This document shows positions 26,220-36,600 of a stretch of 64,000 nucleotides of DNA, piece by piece (the stretch's first letter is position 1; the number at the start of each line of letters is the position of its first letter). The stretch comes from Isoetes taiwanensis. Lineage: Eukaryota; Streptophyta; Lycopodiopsida; Isoetales; Isoetaceae. The notes beneath the pieces are model-generated. The model saw only the letters and a program-made list of their open reading frames with translations, had not been told where the DNA came from and made no database searches. The stretch is taken from positions 17,722,042-17,786,041 of the forward strand of contig JAJEKV010000008.1 of the NCBI GenBank assembly GCA_021234155.1. The letters are read 5' to 3'. The translations under genes were made by a program, and so were the position numbers.

Positions 26220-27513
26220 GGCTGACATAATATTGGAATTCTTTGATATTTTTTTTGTTCTCCCATCCTTGTTCTTCGTAAGGGAAACATGAGAGCTACC
26301 TTGTATCTGGCTCTAATTGTACAAACAGTTTGGCAAATGCGCTGATCTGAGGAACATGACTATGTGGTAAACTTTTGCTTGTGTCATGCCCGCACTCGCT
26401 AAAAAATCAGATATTTTTAACATCCCATAGCGTCGTAAAACTACGCATGTCAACGAAAACCATGGTGGCATTTTCCGACACTGGTGCAAACACAAGGATG
26501 CCAGATTTGGTGACGTGCTGCATGATGTTTCTCTTATCTTTCATTTTCTTGGCTTCTTATGGCCTCATTATAGCAATAATAGCTTCCAAAAAAAACTGTT
26601 GGAAGATTTCCTTAAACTGCTTCTTTATTATAGTTCCCTTTAATATATTCAAAATCTGTGTCTGCTATATCCAGGAGTCGTTGTTCAGACAGCTCTGGGA
26701 AACATGCAGCCAACTCTTCAAAATTCTTGTATTGCTTATCTGAAACAGAATTGGCATAAGATAACACTTCACGACGCATGAGTGACAGTATTCTGATGTC
26801 TACAGTTGAAAAACTCCTTTGATGGTTTGTCAAGCAATTCCCCCTGATCTTCAGTTAGCTTTCAAGTTGCCCATTTGTTGACAACATCTACGAGCTTAGA
26901 CCATGATTCTTCTTGCATAAATAGGAACTGCTTTTTGTCCTTAAGTTCCTTAACCTTCAAGGTTGTGGTAGCCACCTCGACAAAAATCCTGCATGAAGTC
27001 TTTGGTTAGGATCGGCGACGATTTTCCTGAACATAAAAACAAAAAACATACCTTCTAGGCGGATGACACTGCAGTCCCTGTTGGCCCTTGTGGAGGATAT
27101 CTGAATGCCTTGTGCTGGTTTCTTAGTTGTTGGATCTTTTCAATCAGTGGTTCTTTGTATACTATTTCTGCGATTACGTCGTTGCACTGTATAGAAATCT
27201 GAATGTATTCCTTGTTGGAGAGGTTCCTATTTAACACACGACTTCTTCTTCTTGCATATGCTTTCGCAAATTCCAGCCTTTGTTCGGCATTACCCATGTA
27301 AGTGCATAGAAACTGTGCAGCAAAGATGCTATGATAACAATAAATAATTTTTTGTTCAATAGTTCTTCAGGGCGGGACCAAGTGATTAATTTCCTGCATG
27401 GACAACACATTAATATAAAACCGGCAAAGCGGCAACAAAAGGCAAAGGCGGCAAATGGCAAAGGCGACAAGCGGCAACCGTATGACAAGGCCAAAAGGAT
27501 AAGCTTTAGTTAA

Positions 27514-28597
27514 TCACATTTCGTATAATCCATTCATATGTGATGTTTCTATGTTTCTATAATGATGCATCTTTGATTTGTCTCAGTAGCCTTCAATCTT
27601 CCGGAGTTTTTCAAAGATCGTTTTCAGTTTTTCAGATCTCTGAGGGATAATATTCTAGGTTGAAGCATAGTTTGGCTACAAACACCTAGCAAACGTGAGC
27701 CGTAACACCTTTGATGCAATCGGCATGAAGGAGACTTCAAGAAGGAATAAATCGAGACAAAGACTATCGACCTTTAAGAAAGGGATTCTTGTTGAAACTT
27801 CGGGCTTTGGTAGGGGTGGTGGTCGCCTTGGTTCGCCTCCCATCTATGCAAAAAACGTAGATGTAGTGCAGAAGAACGTGACGGTTTTAGCCCACGAAAT
27901 TTCAGTAATCTCCTATTCCCCGCAATGATTTTCCATTTCGTACTCTTTAAAATTATCGTATTGTTAACTTCGTGGATTTGCTGGGCTCTTTCTTTTGATA
28001 AATCCCTCTCATAACGCAGAGATTTGAGAATTCTAATGGATTCATTGGCTAAGATACGGTTGTGGAAAAAGCGAGACTTTTTGTAAGAGCAAAATCTTTT
28101 TCCTGATCAAAGGCCCATTTCATAGTGCTTGCTCCCCTCTTACTTCAAGGCATTAACAATGGCACTAGATGCTAGGAGCTGCCGGATTTGTGTGATAGAG
28201 GATTTTGTATGGATATACATTTCAAGGCCAGTGCCGACACAAGAGATTCGGTGATTCGGTGTGTCCAGTAAGTCGAAAGCATGCAACGAGATAACAGATC
28301 CTAAGATAACTTATCAAGAAATATAAGAATTGGAGGACAAGCTAGCAAGGTCCTCGCAGCCACAAATCGAAGCTATTTTCTATTCTCTAATCGAGGAAGG
28401 GGTTTCGGCAGTTATTTCGGCCTCTTTGCCCATATACGCTTAATTAAGGCAAAATATGATAAAGCCAGTCATGCGCTATGTGCCAGTTAGAAATCCTGAT
28501 TCAATTCAATGAAACTCAGAATAAAGTAAGATAATGGGGCAGGCGAAGGCGATGGCGCTGGCAGCAGGCTATAGCTATAAATAAACGGGTGAATGGG
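27514..28597. other. Interval in the pseudogene without recognisable coding
   Basis: No block matching the methyltransferase-like protein was recognised here. The 77-codon plus-strand frame at 27,695-27,928 has no domain. The interval may be intron, inserted DNA or sequence decayed past recognition. Confidence 0.4.
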
Positions 28598-28720
28598 AAT
28601 CCAAAATCCACCGATGATGGAAAAAAGATATGGCATCGAAACCCAAAATCCACCGGATGGAAAAAGGATATGGCATCGGAACCAAAAAATCCAAAAATGA
28701 TGGAAAAAGGATCTGATGAT
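28598..28720. repeat. Tandem repeat of about 40 bp, three copies
   Basis: Three degenerate copies of a unit built on AAATCCACC, GATGGAAAAA, GGATATGGCATCG and AACC lie head to tail. Confidence 0.8.
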
Positions 28721-28763
28721 AATAATAATAATAATTTTTGGGCATTAGTGGGCCCATTACTAT

Positions 28764-28809
28764 TAAGGTTTTTCCGCGAAAACCCTTCGGGGCGGGGTTT
28801 TTTAATCCT
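28764..28809 (-). repeat. 46-bp repeat, left copy of inverted pair
   Basis: The reverse complement matches 32,823-32,868 at most positions (shared cores ATTAAAAAACC, GGGTTTTCG and GGAAAAACC) with no gap. The unit is itself partly palindromic. A weaker copy lies near 58,235-58,275. Confidence 0.75.
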
Positions 28810-28950
28810 GATAGTAATCGGCGTCACTAATGTAGTCCAGTGTCACACTCGATTGTCACCGGCACCACTTTGGGCACCAAGATTATGCGTAATAACCGTA
28901 AAAAAGGAAAGGAACTAAGAGTCGGGACGCTGAGGGACCTCCTCCGACCG

Positions 28951-29300
28951 ACCACCGTGATAGAGCTGGGTACAACCCACCTACCGGTGTTCTATTTCCA
29001 CATTCGAGTCCCGGTGCACCAAAAACTAAGGATTCATAATCCGACCCACTATTAAAGGTGGGACGCTGGAATCCACAATGTGTACAAACAAAGTTGTTGA
29101 TAGCGGCATCACCGCACGCCCAATGGCCGGGCAAAGCCTTTGCTGGTAATAATAGAAAAAAGTCAGCCTTCAGAAAAGGCTACATCATAACAGCGTGATG
29201 TGCTAGTAGCGCCCTTTCGGGGAGCTCGCCCATGCTACACAAGTCCAGGGGCCTTATGGCACAATGGACATAAATGTATTCTATTCTATTCTATTCTATA
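28951..29300 (+). mobile_element. Putative tRNA-derived SINE with TTCTA-repeat tail
   Basis: A box-A-like TAGAGCTGGG at 28,961 and a box-B-like ATTCGAGTCC at about 29,002-29,012 are spaced as in a pol III promoter. About 250 bp of unrelated body follows, then a TATTC repeat tail (29,277-29,299). It lies inside the methyltransferase-like pseudogene, between its recognisable blocks. No target duplication was identified. Confidence 0.4.
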
Positions 29301-30485
29301 ATACAAGTGAGAAATGAATATGATATAACCGACCTTGTTATTGGGTCAATGGAACGCGACATCGCAGGGCGCGGAGAACCTCCGCAAGGCTGGGTATTTT
29401 TGAAGCTCTTTATCGGGGTTTGACATGGTCATTCGAGCGAACTCTATGTGTCATATTTGAGGGAGCTGTCTCACAATCGAAGATACTGACCTTCTTGAAC
29501 CAGTTTACATCCATTGGATAATACCTTTTAAACTCTTCGAGTTTAGAGGCTGTCTCCTGAGCAAGTTTCTTTTCTTCATCTGGATTAAACTTCAATTCTT
29601 CTGCATTCACAAAGCTAGCTTGGCCGTCAAGTCGTTGGTATGGTGGATGAGGTAGGAGTAGAAGATGTCGAAGGCTCCGCAATGTCATCCGTGTTCAACT
29701 TTGGAAGCTTGATTTTGAATGTCCTTATCTTCTTTGCTGGCTGTACTTCTATTGCCTCAGAGTCTCTGAGGGAAGGTGGCATAAGCATGATGGGAGCTGA
29801 AGGGTCGACAACGACAGAACACCCAATATTTGCAGAGGGGATAACTTCCATGGGGAGTACAGTTTCCTTTGGAGTGGATGGTTCGCCTATAGCCACCAGA
29901 GGGGCCACGGATCTCTTCTTGGCAACAGCTCTTAGCCAGTTGGTGTCCATTCGAGAAGGCAGTTTGTTGTCCTTACTAGCCTTCAAAGCAGCAGAAAGAG
30001 GTTTCTTATCAGCAGAAAGACCCTTTTTGCACATACTAAATCCAACAAGTATATCCTTGTTACACTTTATACCAGACAAGCTCAACGAATCATATGATGG
30101 TAGTATCCACCCAAACCCCTTTGCACTAGTGGGCATCCCCTTGCCGCTTGCCGGTTTGTTGACTTTAATCGCAATCATAATCGATGGATCATAATTCTGC
30201 CAGCGCAACACATACTCAACAAACTAAAGCTGATGAGTATCTTCCACGCTGCAAATGATTGCATCCTGTACATTATTTTTGCTGCCTTCCTACATAGCAA
30301 CAACTATTCCTAGTTGTTCATAATCTTCTGGACCCTTGCGGTCCTGAAGAACAGACACAAATCCTTTCGGCGGTCTCCAGCCACATGTGGTTTGGCCTGT
30401 GAAATTTCCATACACCACTTCCGGCTTCTATCAGGTGTTACGATTCTAATGGGTTCTACGTTGGGCCCGCAGAAAAGATCCATCG

Positions 30486-30979
30486 CTGCAATAATAAATG
30501 AACACAGTTAATGGAAAAAGTTGCTCAAGAAGATCGTGGCCGCGATCCGGTTGAGTACTAGCCAGTTAAAATCTAAGTCGCTAATGGCGGTATTCCACCA
30601 GTGCTCGTAAGAAACGCGGCCGTGTTCCTGACGAGCACTGAGAGCATTATATTGTGCATATAATGGTCATCACAATCGCGGCCGCGATTGTTGTAAGCAC
30701 TACTGCCCCCAAATGAAGAAAGGAGGTGGTCGCAATTATCGCGGTGACGATCCTGTCGACCTTCTAACTATCTTAAAAAGACATAGTTACAGCTAAGACG
30801 ATAGCTATGCTAAACAAAATCGCGGTAAATACCTTCTCTGACGGCTGCGGCACGGGACATGATGGCGATCGAAAAAGTTGAAGGCGCTCGAATTTTCGCG
30901 AAGGCGCAAGTCGGCAGAATCGCGAACCAGAAAATAAGAAGGGATCACTTTTTCATAGGAACCACCATTATGGCCGGGG
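30486..30979. other. GC-richer spacer
   Basis: No gene recognised. Several CGCGGCCGCG-like words make it more CpG-rich than its surroundings. It may hold the upstream part of the methyltransferase-like pseudogene, but no coding block could be followed. Confidence 0.4.
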
Positions 30980-31182
30980 CATTGATGACGGGCATTTATG
31001 ACAGGAGGCATAATTATGACGGGCAGCGTAATTATGACGGGCAGCGTCATTATGACAAGCATTTATGACAGACTGCGTGATTATGACGGGTGGCATCATA
31101 ATCACAGGAAGGCGGCGTCATTATGACAAGCATTTATGACAGGCTGCGTGATTATGACGGGCGGCGTCATAATCACAGGAAT
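30980..31182. repeat. Minisatellite built on TTATGACGGGC
   Basis: An 18-bp sub-unit (ATTATGACGGGCAGCGTA type) repeats several times. Two copies of a 71-bp higher-order unit start at 31,041 and 31,112 and differ at only a few positions. The open frames across it are produced by the repeat. Confidence 0.9.
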
Positions 31183-32034
31183 TTCAGACGGGCTACGTAC
31201 ATGGCATATTCCATTTTTCGTCCGAATATCCCCACCCACGCCGTGCACGTACCGAAAAGTGACTCCTGAAAAATTGTATCAGGAGGGGTGCGTGTCGCTA
31301 TGCAGGGCCCGCGGAAAGGACAACAAATCACCCACGACACATCAGTTTTAATTGGATAGGGACAGGGACAATATGGCATCAAAAAGCCCCGCCAGAAGAA
31401 CATTGTTTTGAAATTCAAATGCAATTCAGCGAGCGGAAAGGCCCTCCAAGACTTTCATTGTAGCAAAGCTTGGGACGGAGTCTCTCAAGGCGCTGGAGTG
31501 GAAACATACAGGCGCTCAAAAGAAATTGAAGGCGCTCTGGTGGATTTCAAAGGCGCTCATTTGAATTTGAAGGCAATTAAGCATATTTTACGTTCTTGAA
31601 TTCATCGAAGGCCAAAGGCAGGCAAGCACATTCATTAAATTGTGTTTTCATTTAAATCTACCACATGCACGCCATCTTGGGGCCCGTTAGATCAAATGCA
31701 TGGGGGGAAGGGCACAAATTACACAGTCCAGCAGCCTCCATTCTCCTGCATTCGTTAGAAATTTTAATTTGGGAATGAAGATTGCCTCTCTTAACAATTC
31801 CTGAGATGTTCCTGTTCTTAGACGTTGCTGTGATTCATCTTCTTCTAATGCAGGTCATGTACGGCATAGCTAGTAGTCGTCTGGATCGCGAAGGCGATCT
31901 TGCGCAGCATATTCTAGACTAAGGTACCTATAAATCCTTTGGAAGTAACTAGCCGGTACACGTATAGTGGAGGGGCAAATAGACACTTGTCTTATTAATT
32001 ATGGTCTTAACATGTCTGTCTTCTTCAGGACGTC
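31183..32034. other. Upstream of the DUF8039-like fragment, no domain seen
   Basis: A weakly repetitive segment with several GGCGCTC words (31,490-31,560) and short frames. Upstream exons of the following fragment may lie here, but none could be recognised. Confidence 0.4.
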
Positions 32035-32710
32035 GAGACAACCCACAGGGTGCTCACCCAGAGCACGGCCGTGATCCTGCCAACCACTGAAGCCTTGCTT
32101 GAAGGAGGTTTGTGTGTGGCTGCTGCTGCTTTAGATGAACAGAAAGTGCTCGGTAACATCGCCATGGCATTTTCTCTAAACACTAACGACCATTCTGCTT
32201 GCAGGCATGGCTGGCTCGAAGTCCATACTATTTGACAGGGTCAAAGTGGGCGAGGGAAAAGTACATAGCTTCGAGAAGCACCATAACTTGCCCTTGCCGG
32301 AAGATAGCGTAGTAGTGTCTCTGGAAGTTATTGTCGACGGAAGCATTGGTTTGCCATATCCTGAATCGGAAACTACAACTCTCGCGGATTCCCTAGGGAG
32401 TTTTATTTTGTGGCCAGCACGGTGGATAGCATCCCTTATGCACAAACCTGACATATCCATACCGCCAGCACAGATAAAAAAAATTGACTGGTAGGGGTTG
32501 CAAGCACAGGAAAGCCCCTCCAGGAAAAAGGGTCCAGAAGACGGCATTTCAAGGGACGAGCTAGTAGAGAAAAGTTGCACACTCTTGCATGACTGCTGCA
32601 ACATGCCGTATGCCCTTGGCGTGATCATCTTCATCGACCCTAATCAGGCAGTTGGTGACATGAGATTGGGAGAAGACTACTTGGCGGCAACTATAATGAA
32701 GACATTCTAG
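32035..32710 (+). pseudogene. DUF8039-like domain fragment, spliced, with in-frame stop
   Basis: An open segment to 32,107 splices with consistent phase (GT at 32,108, AG at 32,203-32,204) onto 32,205-32,710. The joined product has MAGSKSILFDRVKVGEG, VHSFEKHHNLP, DSVVVSLEVIVDGSIGLP and LADSLGSFILWPARW. That order resembles DUF8039, a plant domain found beside CACTA transposon proteins and Ulp1-type protease-like proteins. A TAG at 32,492-32,494 interrupts the frame, which then stays open for a further 70 codons (CTLLHDCCNMPYALGVIIF), so a single nonsense change is likely. The N-terminal part and any protease domain are not seen. The family call is by pattern only. Confidence 0.5.
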
Positions 32711-32822
32711 AAATACTAAGGCAAAAACGGACAGAATGCTGCTGATGCTACTGCTCTGGGCATCCCCTTTTATTACCAAAATCAATACATAATGATACCA
32801 AGATAGTGAAAACATTATGGCC

Positions 32823-32868
32823 GGGATTAAAAAACCTCGCCCTTTCGGGTTTTCGAGGAAAAACCCTA
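32823..32868 (+). repeat. 46-bp repeat, right copy of inverted pair
   Basis: Inverted counterpart of 28,764-28,809. Together the two copies bracket a 4.1-kb block that holds the SINE, the 5' part of the methyltransferase-like pseudogene, the minisatellite and the DUF8039-like fragment. Confidence 0.75.
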
Positions 32869-32914
32869 ACCATATCTTTGCTAGGGTTATAAATCATAAT
32901 AGAGTCTCTACCCT

Positions 32915-33443
32915 CATGCTGACTAGCCTTGTTGGGTGAAAGTTACACTATAAAGTTAAAAATTGAAGGAATGTTTGAACTGCCTTATCCATTGATCTTC
33001 ACCTTGTACCTCCAACAATTTCGTCCAAAAAACGCTCACCAACTGTTTCCTGCATACACAAGCAAAACCAAAAGCCCCTAATGGCTTATCTAGGCACGAG
33101 GGCCTTAAACAAAGCACAAAGGCCTCCATCCAGGCACAAGGGCCTCAACCAGGCACGTGGGCCTCAAACTAGGCACTAGGGCCTCCAATAAGATGTTAGT
33201 TAACACAAATAAGGTATAAAGTTGGGAAAGGGTTTGGGGGGAGGTGGGATCAAACCTAAACAAAAGAAGGGAGATGCACAAAGGAGAGCTGATGAGAAAA
33301 TGAACGTGAATAAGCTAAATAGGGGGACGATGGGAAAAGACAAAAGAAACTAACTCATAACTACCTCCGTAGTTCTAGAACTTTGTTTACCTTCTATTCG
33401 ATGAAACGAAGGTAAACATCGTTTCTATAACTACTACGGAGAA
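32915..33443. repeat. Dispersed hairpin repeat, copy A
   Basis: Shares several blocks in the same order and orientation with 41,329-42,087 and 43,501-44,240: a GACTAGCCTTGTTGGGTG-type block, CCTGCATACACAAG, a GCTAAATAG block and a terminal hairpin. Here the hairpin stem is GTTTACCTT/AAGGTAAAC (33,385-33,393 and 33,409-33,417), extended by an outer CTCCGTAG/CTACGGAG stem. Confidence 0.75.
33091..33190. repeat. AGGCAC-GGGCCTC minisatellite
   Basis: Five degenerate units of about 20 bp (AGGCACNNGGGCCTC followed by an A/C-rich linker). A related, more degenerate array lies at the same place in copy B (41,700-41,830). Confidence 0.85.
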
Positions 33444-36144
33444 AACACGGATAAGAAATGCTGAAGAAGAGGCAGAGCAAAAGAGCAACATAAACCAGCT
33501 ATGCAAGGCTAAGAGTGAACAATCAAAAGTTGCACCAACCCCACATGGTCATGCACCATCCTTAAAAAAAAAGTTGGGACCTAAAAGTTGTAGGGTAGGA
33601 AAAAATAATTAGCACTCGATGGCCATAATACTTCGAGAGTTAAGAAAATAAATAGCTTACATAGAAGGAACACCTTTTAAAGCTTAAAAAAAAACAAGGT
33701 GCTGCGCACGGAGGGTTGCCCTCCGTGGCCGGAGGTTGAGGTGGCTTAAATCATACTTGAAAGTTATGTTGTTATAATCAATCAAAATTGCTATTTTAGA
33801 ACATTGTCATTTTGTGAAGGTGATGGTACCCATTTGCATCACTAACTCCTCACCAGTTGGCCCTTAATATTGACAACACAAAAAGCATTATAAGTGATAC
33901 ATTCTATCTTAAATCTTTTCTACCAATACTGCATTACTAAGTCACAGAATTCCCATGATTATATTTCTATCATCAACAATTCCCCATGTCTTTGCTGACG
34001 AGCCACATATTTTGCAATGGCTCAACAAATCTCATAAAACTATGTTCTGCACTACCTTGCCCTGACTAGGTCTGCAAGAACATACAGTGTTACCTTGTGT
34101 TTTTCCTGACTCTCTCTACTTTATGATCTCTTGAAAAAAAGTGCGAAGGTATAATGAAATGATGCGTAACATCTAAGCCTTTTGAGCAGTTCTCAAATGA
34201 CATCTTTGGAGGATACAGACTTAGTATAAATACACAACACGTGTGTCCAATCTTGCAAATACCTCCAATTCAGCAGAAAAAATCACTTGAATGCTATTTC
34301 AACACCACTAACTGTAATTAGGGCTAAAGGTAACAGTGTCCATCTTGGGCATTGTAGTCAATCAATTCCATGGGCTACCATTTTGAAAATTCCTTGAAGA
34401 TTTACTTTATTTTAATATTCTTTTCATTCAATCTAGAATATACATCTAGACCACGTACCATGCTTGCTTAAACTAATCAATTGCATGAGATCAATGGATC
34501 CATCCAAGATTTCCGATGCATAACCGAGACATCAAAGGTGGAGTCAAAGTCTACATTTAATTCGCATTAGCAAGTAGAATGTTCGGGAGCAATGGAATCT
34601 AAAAAGAATCTTGATAGAATCTTAGGGCTGCCTATGACAATATTGATAGAGAGACTCAAGAAATCTTAAGGGAATCTTGAATCTAATAGATATGTAGTTG
34701 AAATTGTCACTTTCTTTTTTATGTTTTGCATTTATTTTTAATAGGCGCTTTCGCATGGCATACTATATTTTCTATGGTGCATATTGTCATTTTTATGTGT
34801 TGAATTTATTCTTATTAGGCAATTTCAAGGTGGCAAACTATATTTTCTATGGCTGATGTTCCTCGAGCTATTTTTCTATGGTGCATACTCCTCTATACTA
34901 AGTTGAGTTAGCAACATTAGCCCAAACTTACAAACTCCTATATCGCATGTTGCAAAAGTAAATTGTCAAATCATTTCTTGGCAAGTTTTTATTTTGAAGG
35001 AAGGAACATACCATGCGGAAATTTGCATTCGCATTAACACAAACATCAATAATATTGTCTACGCATCGCTAGAACTTGTCTTTAAAATCCTTGATTTCCT
35101 GGAAGGAACTTTAGCATAGTGTCATTATTCTTTACTATTGAAGTCCCAAATTCTCACCTTTCCCATACGAAAAAACATTGGCACTCCTAGGTGCTAATGG
35201 CAAAATGCATTACACAATTCAATTGTTCACAATTCAACTGCTCAACTTCTCGCAAGTTATTACACATAATACACTCAAGGGGTAGTTTTGAAAGTCGAAA
35301 AGCAAAGCATCCCATTATTTCCTTAGCAACTTGACAAAGATTGTTTTTCATGTGAAATGTCTTTCAAGGACCCATGCCCAATAGAACATTTTGTATCAAA
35401 AGTAGACAAAACATGTTCAAATGCTTCTAAATTCACTAGACGATAGATCATAATGGTTGTCTAAATTTTTAAATGTCCTATAAATAGCACATCATAATTC
35501 ACTACCATATACATCTTCACATTGTAGTAGTGGCATCTCCGCACTTTTAAATCAACTAGGAATACATAATGATGTAAAAGCTTAAAGGTCGGTTGATGGC
35601 GATCGCAATGCAAGCTAAATTGAATAAGCCGCTCATCCTTCTTCAACCCGCTTCACTTACGCAGAGGCATTTCTTTCCTCCCAAAAATGCTAAGTTTTTG
35701 CAACACCATAAATGGCTTTCGAAACTAGAACAAATTTAAGTACATATATCCCTCAAGAAAATTCAAGAGAATGAGTGAAATAACCATTGTTAAACTACAA
35801 ACTACGAGACACAAACAATAATCTTGATGAAGATGTCCTCGCTTCCTCCTCATGCTTCCTCCTCATACTAAAAACGTTTAAATCAATGATGAGGTGAAGC
35901 TCATATTATTATTGTGGTTTATCTAATATTGACCTTCAAGGCAAGAGAAGCCACCAACAAATTCAATGTTGTGACAAATAAGAACATGAAAACATATGAC
36001 AAACCATCACAAAAGACCGCCCCCCACCATAAATAATAAGGGTAAAATAGAAGTTAGCAAATTTGAATTATAAAATAGAGTTGTTCACTATGAAGTGGAT
36101 TCCATGCAAAAGTTCCCTAATTTTCCCAAATTTCTTCGTTGTAT
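33444..36144. other. Gene-free AT-rich DNA
   Basis: No coding region is supported. A perfect 9-bp hairpin lies at 33,707-33,727 (CACGGAGGG, TTG, CCCTCCGTG) within a segment whose ACAAGGTGCT and AGGGTTGC words recur at 57,779. Confidence 0.55.
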
Positions 36145-36600
36145 TAACACAAAGGCTCCAAGGTTCCATAAAGATCCCCTTGCATGCCCTTTCTACTTAA
36201 CACTCCACTAGATTTCTCAAGGTTCCCTTTGATCCACTTATGATTCTCTAAGATTCTACACACGAGCCCCTAGATTCACCAACATTCTATGAAGATGCCC
36301 CTAGGTTCTCCAAAATTCCTTTTACATCTCCCTAAGATTTCCTAAAGATCCCAAATTTCTAGAAAGATGCCAATAGATTCCTTAGATTCTACAAAAAAAT
36401 CCCCTAGATTCTCTTAAGACTTCCCTAAATTCATTGAGATTCTATCAACCCTTAGGTTTCCAAAGATCCTTTGAAGATTCCACTAGACTCTAGTATTCCT
36501 AAATATTTCCTTAGTTTTCAATATTCTATGAAGATTCCAAATCTTCAAGATTTCTTTACGCTTCCCATAAACCTCCAAGATTCTCGCAAAATATTCTAGT
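36145..36600. repeat. Degenerate minisatellite of AGATTC-type units
   Basis: Many imperfect units, roughly 30-40 bp long, based on CCCCTAGATTCT, CCAAGATTC and ATGAAGAT. Divergence between units is high, so the array is old. Confidence 0.7.

Larger units (their letters stand above)
24904..30485 (-). pseudogene. Broken N6/N4-type DNA methyltransferase-like gene
   Basis: Minus-strand coding blocks occur in one order but in changing frames. They run from MDLFCGPNVEPIRIVTPDR (from 30,483), after a possible acceptor, through a long block at about 30,211-29,627 (Ser/Pro/Lys-rich, KKIRTFKIKLPKLN) and a block with FNPDEEKKLAQET and SNMTH (to about 29,410). They continue with helical blocks at 27,297-27,055 and 26,833-26,612, the block SGILVFAPVSENATMVFVDM (26,544-26,407), and VPLEGCVLDFFSGETASRVALM followed by AFEYDDKVCRFLRSFFE (about 25,810-25,640). 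The C-terminus LGLDPESVKETQ ends at TGA 24,904-24,906. The last two blocks look like the core strand region and the FxGxG/motif I region at the C-terminal end of beta-class N6_N4 methylases. A DPPY box was not found. Two retroposons and many stops disrupt it. Function is inferred only; it may be transposon-borne or a decayed host gene. Confidence 0.5.

Noticed and set aside
28883-29134. RanBP2-like zinc finger (HWACGDAAINNFVCTHC)
   Set aside because: One Cys of the first pair is missing, and the frame lies in a SINE-like element; coincidence is more likely.
29640-30194. 184-codon plus-strand frame
   Set aside because: Antisense shadow of the better supported minus-strand block with KKIRTFKIKLPKLN.
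31041-31182. CRISPR-like array
   Set aside because: Units are contiguous with no unique spacers; it is a minisatellite.
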